From Flavobacteriales bacterium (lineage in GTDB: Bacteria > Bacteroidota > Bacteroidia > Flavobacteriales_D > Crocinitomicaceae), in contig CANHBA010000002.1 in assembly GCA_947458985.1 (NCBI GenBank), positions 1-33,126 of the forward strand: 33,126 nt of DNA, written 5' to 3'. Positions within the stretch are counted from its first letter, which is position 1; the number at the start of each line of letters is the position of its first letter. A model generated the notes under the pieces. The model did not search any database. It had not been told where the DNA came from and worked only from the letters and a program-made list of their open reading frames with translations. This document shows, piece by piece, positions 25,221 to 32,841 of the stretch. The position numbers and the translations under genes were made by a program.

Positions 25221-25290
25221 GGCACTATTTTTGTTGCTAAAAATAGCGCAAATGCTGGAATTTAGGCGTTAAAGTCTATAAAACTTTCCG

Positions 25291-25318
25291 TTGTATTGCC
25301 AAAAAATGTTTAATTTTG
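25291..25318 (+). promoter_or_regulatory. Promoter before the lipid kinase gene (TTG, 17 nt, TAATTTTG)
   Basis: TTG at 25291-25293 and TAATTTTG at 25311-25318 are separated by 17 nt, close to the Bacteroidota spacing. The ATG is 29 nt downstream. It lies in the 127-nt divergent gap with the 235-aa gene. Confidence 0.6.
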
Positions 25319-25347
25319 AGAAAAGCGCATCTTACTGCGTCCTAACT

Positions 25348-26226
25348 ATGAAAAAGCGCATTTGGTTTATCATTAATCCCATTTCTGGTGTGCGTCGCAA
25401 AGACGACATCCCTGCGCTTATCCGTCGTTTTTTAGACCACGACACCTACACTTTCGAAATACAATACACCAAATACAAAGGTCACGCCATTGAAATTGCA
25501 CAAGAAGCGGTTCAACTCGGCATCGACATCGTTTGCGCCGTAGGCGGCGACGGCTCGGTACACGAAGTCGGCACCACACTCATCGGCACCAATACAAGCC
25601 TTGCTGTCATTCCAATTGGTTCGGGCAATGGGCTTGCGCGCCACATGTTCATTCCGCGCAACATTAAAAAAGCGATCCAAACCATCAACCTCAACCAACA
25701 AATCATCATGGATACCGTCATGGTCAATGACCAACCCTTCCTTGGTGTTGGAGGTTACGGACTCGATGCCGTTATCGCCAAAAAATTCGACGAAGACCAC
25801 AAACGCGGTTTCTGGACCTACGTCAAGCATGTGTTCAAAGAGTTCTTCCGCTACAATCCCATGAATATCTCTATTGACACCAACGGGCAAATCAAAAAAC
25901 TTCCGGTCGTGCTTTGTACCATTGCCAACACCTCTGAGTTCGGCAACGGTTTTAAAGTATCGCCAAAATCAGACGCCACCGACGGCAAGCTAGAGCTCTT
26001 TTTGCTCAAGCCCTTTTCTCTATTTGGCATTCCCAAAATGATTTTTCAGTTTTTCACTGGCCGCTCAGATCAATCTAGCTACGCAGAGGTCATCTCTTTT
26101 AAGAATGCAAAAATTTCTTTGCCAAATGGCGTTGCGCATCACGACGGCGAACCAATTACCGTCATGCGCGAACTCAATGTACGCGTCGTACCACACTCAC
26201 TTCACATCATCGTAGGTCAAAAATAA
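25348..26226 (+). CDS. Diacylglycerol kinase family lipid kinase (YegS-like)
   Basis: The protein is 292 aa from the ATG at 25348; an in-frame TTG at 25291 is the -33 element of the promoter and is not a start. The catalytic-domain motifs are NPISG near 10-14, GGDGSVHEV at 66-74 (nucleotide binding) and GSGNGLARH at 91-99. The second, beta-rich domain contains the late DGEP. It phosphorylates a lipid such as diacylglycerol or a related alcohol at the inner membrane; the exact substrate is not determined by sequence. The stop overlaps the next ATG as TAATG. Confidence 0.92.
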   Translation: MKKRIWFIINPISGVRRKDDIPALIRRFLDHDTYTFEIQYTKYKGHAIEIAQEAVQLGIDIVCAVGGDGSVHEVGTTLIGTNTSLAVIPIGSGNGLARHMFIPRNIKKAIQTINLNQQIIMDTVMVNDQPFLGVGGYGLDAVIAKKFDEDHKRGFWTYVKHVFKEFFRYNPMNISIDTNGQIKKLPVVLCTIANTSEFGNGFKVSPKSDATDGKLELFLLKPFSLFGIPKMIFQFFTGRSDQSSYAEVISFKNAKISLPNGVAHHDGEPITVMRELNVRVVPHSLHIIVGQK

Positions 26227-26681
26227 TGGCTCTTTCCTTTCAATTAGAACTCGAGGCCATGTTGGCCCAACTTGCTCAACTCAACAAAAACACCTCACCT
26301 TCTTGGGGTAAAATGAATGCTCAACGCATGGTAGAACATCTTGCAGATGCGCTATACATGTCTGTCGGCAAAGGCGACTTTTCGTTAGAAGTGCCTGCTG
26401 AGCGCATTGAGCGCATGCAAGCTTGGCTAGAAACAGACAAGCCTATGGCTAAAGATGTTCAAGTATCTTTTGCGACACCCGAAACACCTTTGCGCAACGA
26501 CGAACTCGAAACCGCAATTGATGAGTTTACAGATGCCTTCTTGTCATTTGAAGAATGGTACGAGGAAGAAGCCAGCCGAACAGCCCTCCACCCTTTTTAC
26601 GGGGCGCTCAACTATTCGCAATGGCAGCGCTTGCATACCAAGCATTTTGCGCACCATTTTGAACAGTTCGGCCTGATCTAA
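26226..26681 (+). CDS. DinB-like protein, DUF1569 type
   Basis: The 151-aa protein looks like a four-helix DinB-fold protein of the DUF1569 type. It has a WGKMNAQRMVEHLADALYMS helix near 26-46 and a C-terminal HPFYGALNYSQWQRLHTKHFAHHFEQFGLI with several His residues (near 122-150) in positions used for metal binding in this superfamily. There is no signal peptide. It is coupled to the lipid kinase by a TAATG overlap. The substrate or reaction is unknown; DinB relatives are thiol transferases or metal-dependent hydrolases. Confidence 0.7.
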   Translation: MALSFQLELEAMLAQLAQLNKNTSPSWGKMNAQRMVEHLADALYMSVGKGDFSLEVPAERIERMQAWLETDKPMAKDVQVSFATPETPLRNDELETAIDEFTDAFLSFEEWYEEEASRTALHPFYGALNYSQWQRLHTKHFAHHFEQFGLI

Positions 26682-26688
26682 GCTTCGC

Positions 26689-26718
26689 TTTCTTTTGAAA
26701 CTTTCATAACAAAAGAAA
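26689..26718 (+). terminator. AT-rich hairpin after the DUF1569-like gene
   Basis: TTTCTTTTG (26689-26697) and CAAAAGAAA (26710-26718) are a perfect 9-bp inverted repeat around a 12-nt loop, followed by TTTC. It sits between the DUF1569-like gene and the small membrane gene. The stem is weak in GC, so termination may be partial. Confidence 0.35.
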
Positions 26719-26724
26719 TTTCAG

Positions 26725-26886
26725 ATGCGTCATCCGCTCTTACTTGCTTTAGCTATTGGCTTCACACTAGGCACCCTCAATCACTTTTACCTCAAATCCA
26801 AAGGGCACAAAAGTAGTGCACAATGGTTCATGCAAATTGTGGTGTTCTTTGCTTTAGCTTTTAGTGTATTGAAGTTTCTGAAGTAA
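26725..26886 (+). CDS. Small two-helix membrane protein (53 aa)
   Basis: The ORF reads MRHPLLLALAIGFTLGTLNH and continues to a stop at 26884-26886, giving 53 aa. Two hydrophobic segments (about 4-23 and 34-50) flank a polar, basic loop (KSKGHKSSAQ), predicting a small hairpin inner-membrane protein. It fills nearly all of the space between the DUF1569-like gene and the convergent DUF1295 gene, and its codon use resembles its neighbours. No family is recognised. The stop lies inside the 18-bp palindrome shared with the DUF1295 stop. Confidence 0.6.
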   Translation: MRHPLLLALAIGFTLGTLNHFYLKSKGHKSSAQWFMQIVVFFALAFSVLKFLK

Positions 26887-26898
26887 GTTAACTTACTT
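26881..26898. terminator. 18-bp palindrome containing both convergent stop codons
   Basis: AAGTAAGTTAACTTACTT is a perfect palindrome. The plus-strand TAA (26884-26886) and the minus-strand stop (26893-26895) both lie within it. There is no GC-rich stem or loop, so a terminator role is tentative. Confidence 0.35.
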
Positions 26899-27822
26899 TC
26901 CGAATTTGAAGCCAGGAATAAACCTCGGGACGCGTTTTTGGTAATCTTTGTAGGCCGAATACTTGTTGGCAGATAGTTCTTCAGAGAAGTCTGAGCTTCC
27001 TTTGAAAAGAATCAGCAATAAAACACAACCACCAATTGTCCAGTTGATCCATTGGCCCGTAGCATTGACGCTGAACAAATAGAAAATAACCCAAATACTT
27101 TGCTCCATGGCGTAGTTAGGATGGCGCACAATACTCCACAAGCCTGTAGATACAAACCCTACTTCGTAGTCACCTAAGGGCTCACCCGCTTTGATGCGGC
27201 GGTGCTTTTCTGTTTGAAAGTCATATTGCTGTTGGTCGGCAATGTATTCAATGACTACTGCCAACAACATCAGTGCAGCTAGTAAATAGTCGATCATGTT
27301 CAGTTGCGGATTGGCATTCGTAGATAACGTAGCTAAAATAGGCACTGTAAATGAAAAAATCAGGATGTTCTGATAGGCCGAGATAAAGAACAAATTGAAA
27401 AGTCCCCAAATGAACTTATTGTTAAAACCAGGGCGATTGCGCAATGCTTCCCAACGGTAGTCTTCTTCGCCAGCCCAAAAGCGCAAGGTGTAAGCACCGC
27501 GTCGGGCAAAATTGAAGGTGAGGCGCGCTCCCCAAATAGTGACTAAAATAGCCATGAGAACCATGCGTTCTGACAACTCTGGCGCTAAAAAAGTCATGTG
27601 CCAGACATAATAAATGGGCACGATACTCCAAAGTTTGTCTACTTGAGAGTTATTGCGAGAGATTTCACCGACCACAAAGCAATAGGCAATGACGATGCCA
27701 ACAGGTAAATACATTTGGGCTAAGATATCGTATTGCAGCTCGCTAGGCGTATAGCCAAAGTTGAGGCAAATGAGTGGCGCAACCACAACGGTAAAAATCA
27801 AAAGTAAAATAGTGAGTAGCAT
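26893..27822 (-). CDS. DUF1295 family integral membrane protein (steroid reductase-like)
   Basis: The 309-aa protein has several transmembrane helices and the DUF1295 (3-oxo-5-alpha-steroid 4-dehydrogenase-like/ICMT-like fold) signatures: NNSQVDKLWSIVPIYYVW near 57-74, WGARLTFNFARRGAY near 98-112, and the C-terminal GLWSIVRHPNYAMEQSIW near 229-246 with RVPRFIPG at the end. These proteins are probably membrane reductases or methyltransferases; the substrate here is unknown. The region before the ATG has TAAATTTA, one mismatch from the -7 box. It converges with the 53-aa gene. Confidence 0.85.
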   Translation of the reverse strand: MLLTILLLIFTVVVAPLICLNFGYTPSELQYDILAQMYLPVGIVIAYCFVVGEISRNNSQVDKLWSIVPIYYVWHMTFLAPELSERMVLMAILVTIWGARLTFNFARRGAYTLRFWAGEEDYRWEALRNRPGFNNKFIWGLFNLFFISAYQNILIFSFTVPILATLSTNANPQLNMIDYLLAALMLLAVVIEYIADQQQYDFQTEKHRRIKAGEPLGDYEVGFVSTGLWSIVRHPNYAMEQSIWVIFYLFSVNATGQWINWTIGGCVLLLILFKGSSDFSEELSANKYSAYKDYQKRVPRFIPGFKFGK

Positions 27823-27891
27823 ACTTACGTAAATTTAGGTTCACATTTTGTAACGTGAAGATGGGTTAGGCTCCGAAATTAAGAAAAATCT

Positions 27892-28692
27892 TTAAGATTT
27901 CGCAAAAGGTATTGCCGCAGAGCGCAAGGCTTCGATAATGGCTTGTTGCCCACTATGAAAAACCAAGCCGTAGTCTGCATTTTTAACCCAGCAGCGCACT
28001 TTTATTTCAAGACCAACTTCTGTGAGCTGCTGAACGCCAATAATCGGCTGAGGTTTTTGTAAAACACGCTTTTCGCTCAGTAGGGTTGTACCAACTAGCT
28101 CTTGAATCTGGATGATGTCAGCTGCTTGATCGAAAAGCAAGGTCCATTCGATGCGACGTGTTGTTTCTTTCGTGTAGTTGACGATGGTGCCATTGGCAAG
28201 CGGGCCGTTGGGAAAAATTAAAATTTTGTTGTCAGGTGTTTTCAAATAAGTATTGAAAATTTGAATTTCAGAAACAACACCTTGTTCACCTAAAGCCTTG
28301 ATGTCGTCGCCCACTTTAAAAGGCTTTAACACGAGGATCATGATGCCACCAGCAAAGTTTGAAAGCGTACCAGAAAACGCCATACCTACGGCAATACCTG
28401 CAGCACCGAGTAGGGTTAGAAAAGAGGTCATTTCGACACCCAACTGCGTAATTGCAGTAATGACCACCATAATTTTCAAGGACATGGACAAAAAACTAGT
28501 CAAGAAAGAAATGAGGCCAGCGTCAGTATCGCTTTTTCGCAAAATACGATTGACCAAGCGCGTCAGGACACCCGTAAGCCAAAAACCAACCACTGCAATA
28601 ATGATGGCAATGATGACATTTGTCAATAAGGAAAAGATGACTTTACTAAAATCTCCGGTTTTGAGGTCAAAAAGCGTTTCGATGAAGTGCAT
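27892..28692 (-). CDS. mscS: Small-conductance mechanosensitive channel, MscS family
   Basis: The 266-aa protein has three N-terminal transmembrane helices. The pore helix shows the Gly/Ala pattern GAAGIAVGMAFSGTLSNFAGGI near 96-117. This is followed by the beta domain (FKVGDDIKALGEQGVVSEI and FPNGPLANGTIVNYT) and an alpha/beta C-terminal domain. MscS opens under membrane tension to release osmolytes during hypo-osmotic shock. It is divergent from the AlkB-like gene with only 26 nt between starts, and a -7 box for mscS lies in that gap. The length is close to E. coli MscS (286 aa). Confidence 0.93.
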   Translation of the reverse strand: MHFIETLFDLKTGDFSKVIFSLLTNVIIAIIIAVVGFWLTGVLTRLVNRILRKSDTDAGLISFLTSFLSMSLKIMVVITAITQLGVEMTSFLTLLGAAGIAVGMAFSGTLSNFAGGIMILVLKPFKVGDDIKALGEQGVVSEIQIFNTYLKTPDNKILIFPNGPLANGTIVNYTKETTRRIEWTLLFDQAADIIQIQELVGTTLLSEKRVLQKPQPIIGVQQLTEVGLEIKVRCWVKNADYGLVFHSGQQAIIEALRSAAIPFAKS

Positions 28693-28707
28693 ATCGTATT
28701 TTTACCA

Positions 28708-28715
28708 CAAAAATA
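28708..28715 (-). promoter_or_regulatory. -7 box TATTTTTG before mscS
   Basis: TATTTTTG fits TAnnTTTG, 15 nt before the mscS ATG. On the opposite strand TATTTTTA (28697-28704) is a one-mismatch box for the divergent AlkB-like gene, so the two promoters overlap in the 26-nt gap. Confidence 0.45.
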
Positions 28716-28718
28716 GGA

Positions 28719-29339
28719 ATGTTTAGCGAGTTCGAAAATTCAGATCAAATTCAGCTCATTGCAACAGATGGCTTGGTTGACTTCTACCCACAATTTTTAA
28801 CGGAATTAGAAGGTAAAGTGCTTTTTGAACGCATCTGTAGCACTGAAAAATTCGATCAAAACGAGATCGTACTTTTCGGTAAAAAAATAAAAGTACCAAG
28901 GCTGGAGGCCTATTATGCTTTAAATGGTGAAACTTATGGTTATTCAGGTCAAGAACTTGAGGTCAATCGCTTTCCGAGCTACCTCAACGAACTAAGGTTG
29001 CGCGTTGAACAAAAAACTGGTCAATACTACAACGCATTGTTGATCAATTACTACAGAGATGGGCAAGATTCAAATGGTTGGCATGCCGACAACGAAAAAT
29101 CTTTGGGTAAAAATCCGAGCATTGCCTCCTTGAGTATTGGCGCAACAAGGCGTTTTGAGTTCAAGCACCTGGCCAATGGCACTCGACAGAAAATCTTGTT
29201 GACCAACGGAAGTTTATTGCATATGCATGGCGCTATTCAACATCACTACAAACACCACTTGCCAAAAATGACGGGTTTGGCACAAGCCCGGCTCAATTTA
29301 ACCTTTCGTTGGGTGCAGCCTTCAACCTTAAATCAGTAA
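28719..29339 (+). CDS. AlkB-like 2-oxoglutarate/Fe(II) dioxygenase
   Basis: The 206-aa protein resembles the ALKBH2/3-type AlkB family, which reverses 1-methyladenine and 3-methylcytosine damage in DNA or RNA by oxidative demethylation. The iron ligands are H122 and D124 in GWHADNE and a His in the HHYKHHLPK segment near 175-183. The 2-oxoglutarate-binding Arg pair is in ARLNLTFRW near 190-198. The substrate-side motif YYALNGETYGYSG near 65-77 also fits. It is divergent from mscS. The stop codon TAA forms the start of the -7 box TAACTTTG of ribD. Confidence 0.92.
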   Translation: MFSEFENSDQIQLIATDGLVDFYPQFLTELEGKVLFERICSTEKFDQNEIVLFGKKIKVPRLEAYYALNGETYGYSGQELEVNRFPSYLNELRLRVEQKTGQYYNALLINYYRDGQDSNGWHADNEKSLGKNPSIASLSIGATRRFEFKHLANGTRQKILLTNGSLLHMHGAIQHHYKHHLPKMTGLAQARLNLTFRWVQPSTLNQ

Positions 29340-29344
29340 CTTTG
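29337..29344 (+). promoter_or_regulatory. -7 box TAACTTTG before ribD, using the alkB-like stop codon
   Basis: TAACTTTG fits TAnnTTTG. Its first three bases are the TAA stop of the AlkB-like gene. It ends 5 nt before the ribD ATG, so ribD may be transcribed on a leaderless message. No -33 TTG is seen at 17-21 nt. Confidence 0.45.
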
Positions 29345-29349
29345 ACTCA

Positions 29350-30384
29350 ATGAAGCCTCAGGACTACATGCAACGTTGTCTTGACCTAGCTATCTTAGGT
29401 CAAGGATCTGTATCACCCAACCCAATGGTAGGTTGTGTTATTGTCAAAAACGGTAAAGTAATTGGCGAAGGTTACCACCAAGAATTTGGCGGGCCACATG
29501 CAGAAGTTGTGGCCATTGCGGCTGTCAAAGATCAAAACGAACTCGAAGGCGCTACGGTTTATGTCAGTTTGGAACCTTGTTCACATTTTGGCAAGACACC
29601 TCCATGCAGCAACCTCCTGATCGATAAAAAAGTTGCGGAAGTCATTGTTGCGTGCAAAGATCCGAATCCGAAAGTTGCCGGAAAAGGCATAGAACGCCTG
29701 CAAAAAGCAGGAATTAAAGTAGAGGTTGGCATTTTAGAAGCCGCCGCCAAACAACTTAATAAGCGCTTTTTTTGTTTCCATCAAAAACAAAGACCACATG
29801 TGGTGCTCAAATGGGCGCAAACCAAAGATGGTTTTCTAGACCGCCTGCGTACCGACGCACAAAAAGGAATCAACTGGATTTCTTCTGAAGAGTCCAGGTC
29901 CTTGGTACATCATTGGCGCAGCCAGGAAATGAGTATTTTGGTCGGTAAACACACAGCTCTCAATGACAATCCTTCGCTTACTGTAAGAGATGTCAGCGGT
30001 AAAAACCCGATCCGCATTCTTATCGACAGCCAGCTTCAAGTCCAAAATGACATCAGCTTATTTTCGGAAGATGCCCCTACCCTTATTTTCAATAGGGTAA
30101 AAAACGAGCAAAAAGGAAATATTGAATGGATCAAAATTCAAGAAACCGCAACCAAAAACATTTTAGATGAACTCTACAAACGCGGCATTCATTCTGTGAT
30201 GGTAGAAGGTGGAAGCCGCACTTTACAATATTTTATCATTGACAACGTTTGGGACGAAGCATATGTGTTAGTGGGTGATTTACTTTATGGAGAAGGCGTC
30301 AAGGCACCTGTTTTGAATCGGGTACCAACCAACGCGCATGCTTTTGGAACCGACCAAATTTATTATTTTAAACGACGAACGTGA
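29350..30384 (+). CDS. ribD: Bifunctional riboflavin deaminase/reductase
   Basis: RibD deaminates and then reduces the pyrimidine intermediate in riboflavin synthesis. The 344-aa length is standard. The N-terminal deaminase has the zinc ligands H50 in HAEV, C77 and C86 in EPCSHFGKTPPC, with the general base E52. The C-terminal reductase domain starts near 145 with RPHVVLKWAQTKDGFL and includes VEGGSRTLQYF near 280. No other rib gene is in the window. It has its own -7 box, and its stop overlaps the GTG start of the DUF4159 gene by 4 nt (GTGA). Confidence 0.96.
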   Translation: MKPQDYMQRCLDLAILGQGSVSPNPMVGCVIVKNGKVIGEGYHQEFGGPHAEVVAIAAVKDQNELEGATVYVSLEPCSHFGKTPPCSNLLIDKKVAEVIVACKDPNPKVAGKGIERLQKAGIKVEVGILEAAAKQLNKRFFCFHQKQRPHVVLKWAQTKDGFLDRLRTDAQKGINWISSEESRSLVHHWRSQEMSILVGKHTALNDNPSLTVRDVSGKNPIRILIDSQLQVQNDISLFSEDAPTLIFNRVKNEQKGNIEWIKIQETATKNILDELYKRGIHSVMVEGGSRTLQYFIIDNVWDEAYVLVGDLLYGEGVKAPVLNRVPTNAHAFGTDQIYYFKRRT

Positions 30385-31031
30385 AAAAAATCAGCTTACT
30401 TACTGCAATACTCTTAACGGCGCTAAGCCTGAGTGCGCAAAGCTATCAAATGGCTGTTTTGAAATACAATGGCGGCGGTGATTACTACGCCAACCCAACG
30501 GCTTTGCCCAATCTCATTAAGTTTTGCAATACAGAACTCGGCATGAGCATTGCTAAAGAAGTACCGTATGTAGAAGTGGGCAGCACCGACTTATTTCAAT
30601 ATCCACTCCTACACATGACCGGACACGGTAATGTGGTATTCTCCAAAGCAGAAGCCCAAAACCTGCGCACCTACCTGCTTTCTGGTGGTTTTTTACACAT
30701 CGACGACAACTACGGTATGGACGGTTTTGTACGCTCTGAACTTAAAAAAGTATTTCCAGAAGCGACCCTTACCGAGCTCCCCTCCGATCACCCCATTTTC
30801 AGACAGCGCTATAACTTTCCGAATGGGCTGCCAAAAATTCATGAACACGACGGCAAAAGACCACAAGCATTTGGGATTGTCATTGAAGGTCGTTTGGTTT
30901 GTTTGTACACCTATGAAACTGATCTTTCCGACGGTTGGGAAGACCAACAAGTACACAACGACCCAACAGAAAAAAGGCGCCAAGCTTTGCAGATGGGCGC
31001 CAATATCATTTCTTATGCCTTTTCGAATTAG
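30381..31031 (+). CDS. Secreted DUF4159 protein, GTG start
   Basis: The 216-aa protein begins at GTG 30381 (overlapping ribD by GTGA) with a signal peptide ([20 protein letters not shown]). The mature domain matches DUF4159 in [52 protein letters not shown] and [18 protein letters not shown]. The fold resembles glutamine-amidotransferase-like families, but no activity is known. It is probably periplasmic. Its TAG overlaps the stop of the convergent cyclophilin-FKBP gene by 4 nt. Confidence 0.85.
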   Translation: MKKISLLTAILLTALSLSAQSYQMAVLKYNGGGDYYANPTALPNLIKFCNTELGMSIAKEVPYVEVGSTDLFQYPLLHMTGHGNVVFSKAEAQNLRTYLLSGGFLHIDDNYGMDGFVRSELKKVFPEATLTELPSDHPIFRQRYNFPNGLPKIHEHDGKRPQAFGIVIEGRLVCLYTYETDLSDGWEDQQVHNDPTEKRRQALQMGANIISYAFSN

Positions 31032-32119
31032 TGCTGATGTCCGTCGTGCTCACCATGAGGAGCCGCATCGGTAACTTGCAATAGTTCGATTTCAAAAACT
31101 AAATCGGCATACGGCGGAATAGATCCTGGGCGGCCTTGTTTGCCGTAGGCATTATAGTAAGGGATAAATAACAAGATTTTTCCACCCTCTTTGATGTAGG
31201 TAATTCCTTCTTCGAAGCCAGGGATCATGCGCTGAACCTTGTATTCAAATTCCAAAGGCGCATTACGGTCTTTGGAAGAATCGAACTTTTTACCGCCACG
31301 ACGAAGGGTTCCGGTGTAATGCAAGCTTACCTTTTTACCTTCTTTGACCTCGTTACCTTTGCCATTTTCTAGAATGACATAAACCAAACCTGTTGCACTT
31401 TGCTGCGCATTCGGATAGTTCTCCATGACTTCAGCATACATGTATGCTTTGTAGTCGTCTTGGGACATTGCGGCAATTTTGGCCAACTCAGCTTGCTCCA
31501 AAGTCTCTTGGGCTTTTTTGGCTAAATATACTTGGTCAAAAGCAGCTTGTGCATTCCATTTAATGGCGTCTTTACCCACGCGGATGATTTCCACTTTGAG
31601 CATGGTGTCGTTTTGCGCAATTAGATCCACGACTTCTTGCCCTGAGACCACATGGCCAAAAACCGTGTGCTTGCCATCTAGCCATGGGGTAGCTTTGTGT
31701 GTGATGAAAAACTGCGAGCCGTTGGTATTGGCTCCTGAGTTAGCCATGGAAAGGATTCCAGGGCCAACATGTTTAAGCGTTGGGTCGATTTCATCGTAAA
31801 ATTTATAGCCGGGGTCTCCCATGCCAGTACCTTGCGGGTCTCCGCCTTGGATCATGAAATCTGCGATCACGCGGTGAAAGATCAGGCCATCAAAAAATGG
31901 TTTTGAAAAGGATTTGTCGCCAACCTTGAAATTACCCTCGGCCAAACCTACGAAGTTACCGACCGTCATAGGCGTCTTTTGATACTCTAGTTGACACACG
32001 ATAATACCTTTGTTGGTGGTGAAACGTGCATAGATGCCATCTTGAATTTCTTCAACTTTTTGGGCATTTAAAATGCCAGTAAATGGCAAGAAAAGTAAGG
32101 TAAAAAGTAATTTTTTCAT
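31028..32119 (-). CDS. Cyclophilin-FKBP fusion peptidyl-prolyl isomerase, secreted
   Basis: The 363-aa protein joins two unrelated prolyl isomerase folds. After a signal peptide (1-19) comes a cyclophilin domain (about 28-185) with the catalytic [14 protein letters not shown] at 81-94, the [14 protein letters not shown] strand at 127-140 and [11 protein letters not shown] at 145-155. A helical linker (about 190-240) leads to an FKBP domain (about 244-350) with VSLHYTG (264-270), FDSS (279-282) and [26 protein letters not shown]. The last residues HGEHDGHQH are His-rich and could bind metal. It is probably a periplasmic chaperone. It lies 4 nt after another FKBP gene. Confidence 0.93.
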   Translation of the reverse strand: MKKLLFTLLFLPFTGILNAQKVEEIQDGIYARFTTNKGIIVCQLEYQKTPMTVGNFVGLAEGNFKVGDKSFSKPFFDGLIFHRVIADFMIQGGDPQGTGMGDPGYKFYDEIDPTLKHVGPGILSMANSGANTNGSQFFITHKATPWLDGKHTVFGHVVSGQEVVDLIAQNDTMLKVEIIRVGKDAIKWNAQAAFDQVYLAKKAQETLEQAELAKIAAMSQDDYKAYMYAEVMENYPNAQQSATGLVYVILENGKGNEVKEGKKVSLHYTGTLRRGGKKFDSSKDRNAPLEFEYKVQRMIPGFEEGITYIKEGGKILLFIPYYNAYGKQGRPGSIPPYADLVFEIELLQVTDAAPHGEHDGHQH

Positions 32120-32123
32120 GGGA

Positions 32124-32837
32124 TTATTTTTCGATGTCTAGTAATTCTACTTCAAAGATAAGTACAGAATAAGGCGGGATAAGTTCTGTTGGTGAACCCG
32201 GGCCGTAAGCCAATTCTTGAGGAATGTAAAAACGGTATTTTGCGCCAACATTCATGAGTTGCACACCTTCTGTCCAACCTGGGATAACCGCATTGAGCGG
32301 AAAAGAGATGGGTTCTTTGCGCTCTACGGAACTATCAAATATTTGACCGTCGATGTTGGTACCGGTATAGTGAACCTTAACGGTAGAGCTCGCTGTAGGT
32401 TTTTGACCTCTCCCTTTTTTAAGTACTTCGTATTGCAAGCCACTAGCTGTTACTTGCATGTCTTTTTTCTTGGCATTTTCCAAAAGGAAAGCCTCTCCTT
32501 TTTCGCGATTGAGTCTGCCCGCTTCTTTTTCTGCAGCTAGGGCCTCTTGATTCACGGCTTGTTCGGCGCTTTCAATGGCTTGCATTTTCTCTTGAAAATA
32601 AGACATGACGCACTGGTTGCTAGGGTCTTGAAGTAAGCTTTCGCGATTCATCATGGCATCGCTGAGCCCTTGTAGCAAGAGCGCGACATTGGCTTCTGGA
32701 AAATCTTTAAGAACGCTTTGGGCTATATTTTGACCTGCCAAATAACTCACGGAGTCTATTCTCGATTTGACCTGTGGGGCTTGCGCTTGCGCTTGAACAG
32801 CAAACAAGATGCTGAGAGGGAAAAGTATTTTTTTCAT
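32124..32837 (-). CDS. FKBP-type peptidyl-prolyl isomerase, FkpA/Mip-like
   Basis: The 237-aa protein has a signal peptide (1-19), an N-terminal helical dimerisation domain (about 20-125, beginning [24 protein letters not shown]) and a C-terminal FKBP domain with [33 protein letters not shown] and the [13 protein letters not shown] end. This is the FkpA/Mip architecture of periplasmic dimeric foldases. It follows nadK by 4 nt and precedes the cyclophilin-FKBP fusion by 4 nt, so the two foldases are in one operon, probably sharing substrates in the periplasm. Confidence 0.9.
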   Translation of the reverse strand: MKKILFPLSILFAVQAQAQAPQVKSRIDSVSYLAGQNIAQSVLKDFPEANVALLLQGLSDAMMNRESLLQDPSNQCVMSYFQEKMQAIESAEQAVNQEALAAEKEAGRLNREKGEAFLLENAKKKDMQVTASGLQYEVLKKGRGQKPTASSTVKVHYTGTNIDGQIFDSSVERKEPISFPLNAVIPGWTEGVQLMNVGAKYRFYIPQELAYGPGSPTELIPPYSVLIFEVELLDIEK

Positions 32838-32841
32838 AATT

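Noticed and set aside
25432..25890. 152-aa minus-strand ORF antisense to the lipid kinase
   Set aside because: It lies fully within a gene with clear catalytic motifs, and its translation has no recognisable features. It is a shadow of the coding strand.
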